Positions 9,250 to 21,200 of a stretch of 64,000 bases of DNA are shown here, piece by piece (positions within the stretch are counted from its first letter, which is position 1; each line of letters begins with the position of its first letter). The notes beneath the pieces were generated by a model. It saw only the letters and a program-made list of their open reading frames with translations, was not told the origin of the DNA and searched no databases. This DNA comes from Episyrphus balteatus (lineage: Eukaryota; Arthropoda; Insecta; Diptera; Syrphidae): contig NC_079137.1 in NCBI RefSeq assembly GCF_945859705.1, positions 34,717,554 through 34,781,553 on the forward strand, written 5' to 3'. The position numbers were made by a program, and so were the translations under genes.

Positions 9250-12200
9250 CTGGAAGAAGAATAAAATAAAATTGGTATAAATAAATATATTGATTTCGTA
9301 AATTTTTTGAACGGGTAAAATAAATTGTTATGTATCGGTTGAAAATGAATTTATGGTAAGGGATATCGCTTATTTTTAAAAGTCAATGCCAATGTCGTTT
9401 CTCAGACAAACAACAAGGAAAGAGTTCATGAACAAGATATTAAAGTCCTATTTGGTTTTTAAATGCCTATTACCTTGATTATGTAACACATTCAAAATAA
9501 TATAATTTCAAAATCTATTCGTTTTACTTTTTTCACCATTTTTTAAATCGAAACTCCCTTTTTACCACTTTAGATGCATGGTAAAAATTCCAAATGTAAC
9601 ATAGCTGGAATGCAACACGGTACCATTATTATTAGGAACTTTGTTTTTTGAAATTTTCACAACACCTAAACAAAAAACACCTTTTCACATACAAAAATGT
9701 AGACTTTTACTATACTCGTAGTTCACATAGCAAAGACAACATTTTCAATAAAATTCGTTAATTTTTTGGGACTTGTCGTGGATTTTCTTTATTATAAAAA
9801 AAAACATCTTTTCACTTATGATATATTTATAGACTGCTTAGAATCTTTTGGTTTCTGTAATAATTTAATCCTTTTCACCAATTTTGATTGGGGTATCAAA
9901 GGTTTTTTGATACTAAAAACACCCTTTCGCTAAAGATAATTTTAAAGACTGTCTATCTTTCATCTTATAACAAACAATACTTTTTCACCAATTTTATAAC
10001 ATAAACAAAATTTATTTCTTCTGTCATGAAAAATTTCTCACACAGAAATCAGCTCCTCAAAAAAAAAAAAACAATACCCTTTTACCAAAAATAATTTTTA
10101 GAACTTTATGGATTATTTGTCAATTATTAGCATTTTTTGTTCAGCTCAAGTTTTCATATCAAACATGTTTTCAAAGCAGAAAGCCAAAAATTTCGAATGT
10201 AATTTTGTTCTAATTAAAGCCTAGAATGCAGATTGCGGAAAACTTTAGCTGAATTTTTTCTCTCTAAACATCACCTAAATTCCCAGCTAAATTTTGACAT
10301 ATAAAATTTGTTGAGAAAACTAGAATTTTGTTTTATCCAACATTCCAGGGATGACAGTTGAAACTGTCTAATAATTTCAAAAGATTTGTATTTACAAAAT
10401 TTTAAAAATATTAAAAAAAATATTCACTTCTACTAAAAAAAAATTGATTTAAAAAAAATAAAAAGAATTTGAATTAAAAGAAAATGTTATTGCAACTGAA
10501 AAATATTTGCATTTAAAATAAAATTTTTATTGTAAATAAAAATATTTTGCATAAAAAAAAATTTATTGCAAATACGAGTTTTCTGAATTCAAAAAATATT
10601 CAATGCAACATGTATGCACTAAATATAGTTTTTTTTTTTTTTAATATTCGTCGAATTTTTTACAATTTTGACTATTTGGCCTTACATTAGGTAGGTGAAA
10701 TAGCTAAAGTTTTTTCATTCAGAAAATATTTTATTTGCAATATAATTTTTTTACTGTAAAATATTTTTATTTGCAATAAAAATTTTATTTGCAATGCCAA
10801 TATTTTTCAGTTGCAATACATTTTTTTTTTAATGCAAATTTTTTTTCAGTTGTAATAAATATTTTTTTTTAATGCAAACTTTTTCATTTAATTTAAAAGT
10901 CAAAAAGTGCCCTTTTTAAGCATTTAGATCCATTTTTTTTCACTCGGAGTTGAACATAACTTAAGAATTTTTAATATAAAAATTCTCAAGTTATGTTCAA
11001 CTCCGAGTGAAAAAAATGGCTTGGGGCACCAAATTATTATTTAAAAATTTTAAGAATACAGTTTTGTTCGTTTCTAAATGGCTCAACTTTTTATTACTAT
11101 GACAATTCGAAAATAAAAAATAAATTCGCTCCACCCTAATGTCACCTTTAATTTTTGTTTGGCCGATTTTAAATTTTGATTTTGTTGTTGTTCTATTCCG
11201 AAAATCCAGTGACAGGTTTTGTCAAAGAAGCGAAAAATTAAAAAATGGACGCCCACTTCCTGAGTTACAGAAAATGAGTTCATAGAAATATGCTTGTAAT
11301 TTTAAGGTAGTAAATAGGGCTCCAATCGCTACGTGCCGATTTTTTAATTTTATCTTAGTTTTCAAAATATATTTTCTTTAAAAAATTGACAATTTTTGTT
11401 TTGTTTTGTTTCCAAAATTCAATAATAATCAAAATTAAAAAAAAAGGAACAATACCAAGTATTTTTTGACATGTTTTGATTTTCCCAATTTAATTCATCT
11501 CAAACCAATTGCATCAAATAAAATATATGCTATTACAAATTCACAATTTTTTAAATGCAATTCCAAGGCAATATTTTTTGATTTTACAAATTTTTCAATA
11601 ATTTATATCTTTGACCCTAAGAGGCACCTTATATACGTGAAGCACAATCAATCAGTTTTATATTTTAAGTCATCATCATTTTGAAATAAGAAACTTAGAT
11701 TTATAGACTTTTGATCGGTTTTTAAAGGATTTCAAATTCACACATAATGTTGAAAATATGAAAAACTTACATAATTAACTCTCAAACTTTAATTTTCGGA
11801 ATTCTATTCCATTCAGTTTTTTTTTTTTTTTTTTGTAATTTAATTTTACACAATCCTAAAACTTTATCTGTTGAGCCATAAGACAAAGCACCTGACTCCA
11901 ATCCTATCCACATTATTACTTGAAAGTATTCATTTTATCCCCCTGTGATGTTGCCTTTCATTTCTGTGTCCCTGTCCATTTACATAGCATTTTATACACA
12001 CCTTCTTCACTTTACTTCAACATAACACAATTTGTTGGCAAGTTAAAACACACGGCTACTCTCGATGTCTCGTATTTCCATCAAAGTGTGAATTTGTGTA
12101 ACCCGCCCTTAACGAACTTTCAACCCTTTCGATGCTTTAAAATTATACAAGACAGCCTTCAACCTTTGCCACCATCATTTATCAAGAATAGAAACGATGA

Positions 12201-15200
12201 GCAGTGTAATATTTCAGCATCTTCTCATCATTAAATCTAATACAACTTTTTTACGATGGTGCTATTAAATAAAATCCTTCGTCATAAAACCCTATAGCCT
12301 TTTGAAAAAAGTAAAGAAAAAATATGATATCTGAAGCCTCATCATCAGTTTTGAAAATCGTTGTTTTTTTTTTTTTTTTTCTGTGTGCTGGAATGCATTC
12401 TCGAATTATTATTATTATTATGGGTACCTATATCTTTACCTCTCGTGTCAAAAATGAGGAAAAAAGAGTTAAAAAATAATAATATGGCTGTTCCGAAAGT
12501 CGAATATTTAAATTGCACTTTTGTACTTATAGCATTTTATGACTCTCATAAATATTAAACTTTAATTTATAATTTTTTTTTTCTTCTGAAAATGAGTGGA
12601 AAAACACAAAAAAAAAAACAAACAAACATTCTCCGCCACTCCGCCAGAGTGCAATGAAATAATAGGGCAAATTCTCATTAATTGCATGTGAGCAGCCCAT
12701 ATGCACATAATGTTTGTGAGGCATTTTTTAAGCAGATCCAAAGGACACATTAAAGATGCTAAAATCATAAATGCAGTAGGTGGAGATGAGAAGAAGTTAA
12801 AATAAAAAAAAAAAAAACAAAAAAATCAAAAGAAAAAACCGATGCGAGTCACTGCACTCGTTCATATGGATAAAAGGAAGGACGACAAAAATGACGATGA
12901 CGACACTTTAGTTTAAAATTCTGGTTACCATCTGTCTATTTTCAAGAGAATTTTAATTTGCCCTTGAAAAAAAAAAAAATCAATTTTTATTTTAATTTCC
13001 CAAGTCCCTTTCCCTTTAGACTAGGAGAATTTTCGTTGATCTAATTTAAATAATAATTATGAAAAATAAAAACTGAGACATCATATAAAAAGGCAGACGA
13101 ACGGGTTAAATTTGGTAACTAACAATAAAATTGTTTATTAGGAAAACATGCTTTCGAGCAAAAACTGAAGAAAAATAATATCAATTTGCTTTGTTTCTAT
13201 CTGTCAAAGCCTTGCTTGTAGTAGTTATCGATTTAGCAAAACAAATTGAAGAATTCATATCTTTAATATTTAATTAAGATTCTTTTTTATTAACTTTTTC
13301 TATTTTTGTATTAATTTCTAACATAAAAAAAAACCCAATTTCGGCTTGATTTTCGAGTTATACATTTCTTTGAAAAGCAATATATCTTCTAAACGAATGG
13401 TGGCAAAAAAACATACACATGCAAAAAATAAACGCAGACTTTATTTATCCTACAAAAAAATTCATATTATTATACTTACCTATCCATCCCAGTACTACAC
13501 GGAGAAAAATGACCTCCTAAATAAAAGCGGAAAGCATGATTTTTTGCCAAGAAGACTTCTGTCTTAATTCTTAAATTAAGCGGACAAATCTTAATTTCTT
13601 AAATTTAAAAGAAATCCACTTAATTTAAGCGAAAAATCATATTATTTTTATGTGGAAACATTTTAATTAAAACATAAAAACAAAAAAAAAACTGGCATCA
13701 GCCACTAAGGATCGATCCTTCAACTGTTCACTGAGGCAAAAGCCACCATAAAACAACGTAAAATCAATAAAAACCACATTGATTTAACTATTATTTGGAA
13801 TGATTTTGAGTTGAAGATGAACATTTTAAAATCAACGTGGAAATAAGGTTAATTTTTGTGGTTTTCTATTTTAAAACAACATAAATTTCAAAATAGTTCA
13901 TCTTTGAAACAAAGACGTTTCAACTTCAATTTATTTTTTCCTTCAGTGTTGGTTAACAAGGTAAGTGCTTTGCTATCAGCCTATCACACTGTTGGAAATA
14001 AGTATGATAAACTGTACCTAAAGCTGAAGTCTGACGATAATTAAAAAATTTTTTTTTTCGGTTTTTTTAAGAAGAAAACTCGTATTAAATGGAATGAGTT
14101 TCACTTTAAATTTAGCAGAATTTAAGTGCATTCCACTTATTTTAAGCGGAAATCCGTATTGTTTTAAGGTTTGGGGAAATATTTTAACCCGCAAACCCTA
14201 AGGAGGTGGCTCATTTGCACCGATTTAAAAAAGATATATGTAAAAATTTCGTAACACCCCCAAAATTTGAACTTTATGCCAAAAACCATTTTTTCATCCA
14301 TTAAAGAATCTAGATTCGTCAAATTTTCACTTTTATTAAGTTTTTTATTGTTTTGAAAAGAAGACATTAAGACCTTTTCAACAATGTATAAATCATGTGG
14401 TACCTTCTAGACTGGGCATAAACTGAACATTAAAAAAAAAAAAAAAAAAATAACACTGTGTTACAAAATAAAAATCATGTCAATTACTTTGGTCTACTTT
14501 CGTAGACCCTCAAAATTTCAAGCTATCGTCAAAAAACCGTTTTTCAATGTTTTCAGATTTTGGACGATTTTTTACTCAGATATTTTTCGGTCAGTTTCAG
14601 ATAAATAGAACAATAAAACTGTTAATAAAAAAATTTCCAAAACACAAAATGTAGCTTAAAACGGTCTCCGAACTCTAAAAAACGATGAAAAAAGGTTGTA
14701 CTTTGAGATTCAGCCCATAAAATCTACACCCAATTTGGTGCTTGAGCATAATAAACAAATATTTTCAAAAAGAACAAGTATTCCTCTGTTTAGAACTGTA
14801 AAAAAATCTTAAACTGACCAAAAAATGGTTGAGTAAAAAATCTTTGTAATCTGAATACATCGAAAAACGGTTTTTTGACGATAACTTGAAATTTTGAAAT
14901 AACACGAAAAATTTCAAGTGCCGAAATATGATGTACTCAGTAACACCTACAACCTCTGCTAGGTCATTTCTAAAGTAATTGACATGATTTTTATTTTGTA
15001 ATACAGTGTAATAAATTAAAAAAATGCAAACATTAAGAACATTGTTTTTGCACATTTAAAGGTCCAAGTTGTGAAATGTTTTCCAAGTGCAAATTTTTTG
15101 CAGTTTAAAGCATTTCTTAGGCTTTTTCGTCAACAACATCATTTTCGCTGAATGACAAGGACTTAAGCATGTGTAGTAGAAGAGGCCTTTGAATAAACTT

Positions 15201-18200
15201 GGGTACATTATACGCCAGGGACGAAAACATGACTAACTTTAGAAGGGGTTTATTAAGTTTTTTATTGTTTTGAAAAGAAGACATTAAGACCTTTTCAACA
15301 ATGTATAAATCATGTGGTACCTTCTAGACTGGGCATTAACTGAACATTAAAAAAAAAAAAAATAACACTGTGTTACAAAATAATAATCATGTCAATTACT
15401 TTGGTCTACTTTCGTAGACCCTCAAAATTTCAAGCTATAGTCAAAAAACCGTTTTTCAATGTTTTCAGATTTTGGACGATTTTTTACTCAGCCATTTTTC
15501 GGTCAATTTCAGATAAATAGAACAATAAAACTGTTAATACAAAAATTTCCAAAACACAAAATGTAGCAAAACGGTCTCCGAACTCTAAAAAACGATGAAA
15601 AAAAGGTTGTACTTTGAGATTCAGCCCATAAAATCTACACCCCATTGAAAAACGTTTTTTTGACGATAACTAGTAATTTTTAAGGTCTACGAAAAATTTC
15701 AAGTGCCGAAATATGATGTACTCAGTAACACCTTCAACCTCTGCTAGGTCATTTAGAAAGTAATTGACGTGATTTTTATTTTGTAACACAGTGTAATAAA
15801 TTAAAAAAATGCAAACATTAAAAACATTGTTTTTGCAGAGATAAGGGTACAAGTTGTGAAATGTTTTCCAAGTGCAAATTTCTTGCAGTTTAAAGCATTT
15901 TTTAGGCTTTTTCGTCAACAACATCATTCTCGCTGAATGACAAGGACTTAAGCATGTGTAGTAGAAGAGGCCTTTGAATAAACTTGGGTACATTATACGC
16001 CAGGGACGAAAACATGACTAACTTTAGAAGGGGTTTGTGTGTTGCTCTTTCATAAGCGCAGTGTTGCTGCGTTTTGAATGAACAACAACAACTTCTGTGT
16101 GTTACCACCAAGTTTGTAGGTCTGAGTTATAGCTATTTCACGGGGACCAACTTTTCCGAAGGGCTAATCATCGAAAGCGGTAGCACCCCTGAAAAAAATT
16201 TATTTTTGGTGGTGGAGGCTAGAAATCGAACCCAGATCTCTGGCACTATCCCTACAAACAATTTTGGTTCTATAAAGCTTTACAGATGCAATTGTTGCTT
16301 CTGTAAAGCATTATAGAAGCAAACTTGTTAGTAGGGATATGTAGTCTATCGGACTAAACATCTCGCCACGGGGTACTACATAATCAAAGACTGAATATTT
16401 TGGGTATTTTTTTAACTCTCATCAATTTTTGAAAATCAGGCATTTGACTTTTTTTTTCCAAAAACCAAAAATGTTGATTGGCCCCTAGCCATAAACAACT
16501 CTACCAAAAATCAGTACTAACAAATTTAACGCAGGTACGCTCATCTTCTATAGAACCGACAAGGTTACAAGACTTTGAGTAAAGCAAAACCGTCTGAAAA
16601 TATGAGCAGTAATAATAATATGTTGTGGTTCATTTGTAAACCGTAAGCCGTATTTGAGTTGTTAAGTGCCATAACTTTAAAATGATTGTTGGACAACCTT
16701 GATTATGGTCTTTTCGGAATTTTCATTAAACAATTTCAAGTTTCATTTTAAGAACCTTATAAAAAATATCAATCCTGGAGGAATTTCTGAAATGTGAACC
16801 CTATGGAATTGCCTATCCAAAGGAAAAAAATAATAAACTTCTTTAAAAATAATCGCGGGGTAATTTTTTTCATCGTTTTCATTCATTTCGTAGACAAAAA
16901 TGAATATGTATTTGGTCTGGCAATGTAATCAAAATTACTTCCCGTTCTTCCTCTTCTTTAGAAGAAACTACGCCAATGATCCTATCTTATTTTCTTTTTG
17001 GTTCTGTTTTCTGCTCTATCTCCTATCCCAGCATCCTACAGTATCTAAATTGTACCTTTTTCAATCATTCTTAAACCCAGGTCATCATTGTTTTGTTCCA
17101 TTCTAAATTATGAATATGTCAAGCTTGATTGGGATCACAAGTTCTACAAATCCGCATGACACCTATCTCAATTAAAAATCGATTTGCATTTTTTTGGTTT
17201 AACATTGAAAAATATGGTCACCCTGATATTATAGTGTAATATCCTCAATATCCTGGTTTGGTAGTAAGGTGAGTGAGTATAAAAACTATAATATAAAACT
17301 CAGAGACATTAGAATCTGTTCTCTGTGTACTGCAAAACTGCACTGCAATCCTCTATGGTTAGTTAGATGATGCTATATGTGTGTGTTGTATGCATGGGCG
17401 TTACAATATTCTTTCAGCATAATAATCACTTATTCAAAATGGGTGCACTGCACTACCCGTTCCCCTTGGAAGCTTAGTCCTTGGACAAACAACTTTGCCA
17501 GAGAGCAAGAGCCGAAAGACAAACAGACGGTTAGACTGCTACATTGTGTTTGCAGAGTGCCTGATGTGCAATGCATGGGGGATTGGTATATTTCGTATAG
17601 ATATATAGAATGGGAATGGGATGGAATGGGATGAGATTGAATGGAATGGGATAAGGATAAAAGCGTCCTCTTGGGGGTTATAATGTGTACAGTTATTAAA
17701 AATAGAGAAAACAAAATCCCCACGAGCATTATATACATACATATATGAACTTTTTTTATGTGGGGAAAAAACATTTTTAACGTTACGTTTGCAAACTAAA
17801 ATCGAACATTTGCGTGTTTTCCGGCACAAAGAATATATACAAGGACGAAGGTAACCCATCTAGTTTCTAGGTGTATTTCTACTAGAAGGTGCGGCGTTGT
17901 AGGTAAGTATTTGTGGCAATGCGAGTGGTGGATATCCTTTGTAAAACAAAGAGTACGGAATTGTGAAAAAGTTGTAATGTGTAACGTATAACTAGATACT
18001 AGCAGCTAGCACCTCAACTTCTCTCTTAATACATGCTTGATAACATTCATACTTCTGTGGGATAAATTTATACGAGTTTGAGGGGTGTGTTATAGTGTAG
18101 GTAGGTATATGTATATGCATCAGTGATCACCTCAAAACATTTGGCAGGTGTTGCATGATGGTTACGCTTTTAGATATATTTTGTTGGATTAACTTTGGTT

Positions 18201-21200
18201 ATTTAACATTTTTATTTTTATACTTTACTGCAAAGTGTCTGGTTTTCATAAAATTTAAACCTGAACTATAACTTTAAGAGTGATTATTTGGACACGAACA
18301 CATAAAATGGAGAAGCATCTATTTTATAACTTTTTTGTACCTAAGCTTTTTGGCGCAAAATATTAATTTCATCTGAGTCACATAGAACAGTGTGAAACCA
18401 GTTTTCAAAGGCCAAAAGTTGTTAAAATTATTTACAGTATATGAGTGATGAGAAAATTTAGGATTGAAAAATCCCTCATTACTGGCACTATCTATCGATT
18501 GGATCTTAAATTTAAATTTTCAACAAAAAATTAAAAAAAAAAAAAAAAATACAATTTTTCAGTAACTAGTTTTCAACTTGGTAATATTTAAAAAAATATC
18601 ACAAAAAAATCATTTAAAATACGAAAATTAACATTTTCACAAAATATTATCAAATTCAAATAAATAGTCGAGTAAAATTAAGCATAAAATTTGCAAAATT
18701 TCGGAATCCAGGGAAAGTTGATGAATCTGTAAAACTACGAAAAGTTCAAGTAAGAAAGTTAAAAAAAAACTTTCACCGCTCTCGATTACAACAATTTTTA
18801 AGGACCGTTTACAAAAAAAAACTTAAAATTTGGTAGGTTCAAGCTTTTTTTTGTTTTTGTAATTTCTAAGATTTTTTTTGTTCGTTTTTTAATATCCCAC
18901 TTAGAAAGTATGTACATACCTCCAAAAAAAAATTTTTAGTAATTGCAATTTTCTCGAAAACGACTCAAAAGGTTTTTTTTCGGTTTATTTAAATAGAGGA
19001 GGAATATTTCGTTCATTTTATAAGTGTAAGTATTATTTAGTATCAATTTGGGTATGTTGACACTTTGGCCAAAGTTGTAATTAAGATTATTTGCAAGTTG
19101 CCAACGTACACTGTGGCGTATACGTGATTTTTTATATTTTTATTTACTAGATTTTTTTTATACTGCATGTGAAAGAGTGGGGGAAGAGAAGACGGTTGAT
19201 GTAGCTAGCTTTATTTATGAAATCTGGGGATATGAAAAATTGTTTTAAAGTACATAATTTTATAATCCTGAATGAAACGTTTTTTCCACATTTATTTAGT
19301 TGTGAAATATTTTATGTCGCGGTAAATTGAAAAATTTTGTCCGGGCTAAGCTATAACAAGCTTAAACTACTTCGCTAATTAGTTTAAACTGATACAAGCG
19401 AATAAGAACTGTGGAGAAAGGGCTTTATTACTTTTTGTGTATCATTACATAGCCACACAAAAAAACAAAAAACAAAGTTCTAATTAATGATGGGAACTAT
19501 CGAATAAAAACTATCAAACTATCGGTAGTTGTAAAATATTCATTCATTTGAAAGAAAGAAATCATTCATTTAGTTACTATTTTCATTTGAATAGTTTTTT
19601 CATTCGATAATTTTTTATTCCATAGTTTTTTCATTCGAATAGTTTTTTTTTGTTCGATAGTTTATTCATTCGAATAGTTTTTTTATTCGATAGTTTATTC
19701 ATTCGAAAAGATTTCTTAAACGATAGTTTTTTTATTTAAATAGTTTTTTTTTTATACGATAGTTTTTTCATTCGAATAGTTTTCTTAAACGATAGTTTTT
19801 TCATTGGAATAGTTTTCTTAAACGATAGTTTTTTCATTTGAATAGTTTTTATCCGATAGTTTATTCGATAGTTTTTATTCGATAGTTTTTGTTCGAATGA
19901 ATAAATAAATGAATGAATGAATGAACTATTCGATAGTTCAAATCATTCAGTTACTAACTATCGATAGTTGGAATCATTCGATAGTTCCCATCACTAGTTC
20001 TAATCTGAGGTTGAGACTATGTATATCATATCGCACCCTCAGTGCAAAAGAGCGAGAACTCAAAAAAGTTCATTTCGAGAAAACGCTTCTGCAAAATACA
20101 TACTGACTCTAAACTTTCCCCTATAACTTTCCATGGGACAGCAATTTCCATAATGTCAAAGCTCTATTACAAGAACCATTATGTTTATTTTGTAGTTTTA
20201 ATACATTTTTTTTTTAAATTGTTTAAATTAGGAAAGAGTTTGACTTTTAATATAGTAGGAATTGGATGAAAACAGTCATAATCTTTCGAATTTTTCGTTT
20301 ACGTTAACAACAAGCCCTTCAAAAGAAAGATAATTTAAAAAGCAACATTTCCTCATCATTATCTCAAAAATGTCATTTTTTGACTTATCGCTCTTTTGCA
20401 CTGAGGGTGCGATATGTTTTTTAGGCAGATGAAACCGAATCCGAAGTCCATTTTGCCCCATTACGTCAGATATATGAGATAACTTAAAAAAATGTCACAG
20501 GCAAACAAAAGAAAAATTTTATGTTTTTCGGGTCGCTGAAATCAAACACGGAGTTTATTTTGCCCTATCAAGTCAGGTTTTCGAGATATCCTCAAAAAGA
20601 TGTTCTTTTCATGGTGTCTATGAACACTTTTTGAGGTTATCTAAAAGATCTGACGTGATCGAGAGAAACGGACTTCGGATTCATTTAGAGCGACCACAAA
20701 AACGTTTTACCTATTACAAAATCTCAACCTCGTTTTTATTTCCGCGAAACCGAATCTGATTTTTTTTAACAAATTATTTAGGACAAGCTCCATTCCTTTT
20801 GGGAATTTTTTGAGTACATCTGATTACCGAACAAAATAAAATTTGTGGCTCTAGAAACTATCGACAATTTTCATGCACTTCGAAAACTGTTATCTTTTTG
20901 AAAGATTTATTTCCTATAATTTTTTTTTTCATTCATATACTTGAAGGAATCTCAATTCAACCGACCGTTATTTTGACACTAAAGCAATCGACCATCGATG
21001 TCGCGTCGATCTTGTTTGAATAAATGAAATTTTATTTTTTTTTGTTGAGCACTATTCTTTAAAACGTGATAACGGTAGTTCTTAAAATCAGTTTACTAAA
21101 AGATCCGAAAGAAATTAAACTTTCAAATTCTGTACTAAATATTTAATTCGACCATTTTTACTTAAAAACAGCTTCTCAAAAATTAGTAAGAAAAACGAAA

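Noticed and set aside
11920..12234. 104-codon + strand open frame
   Set aside because: No recognisable domain, no paired splice sites, ordinary AT-rich intron composition; likely chance.
16190..16375. Functional tRNA gene on the minus strand
   Set aside because: A-box and B-box-like words exist, but the acceptor stem does not pair and the middle is a long hairpin.
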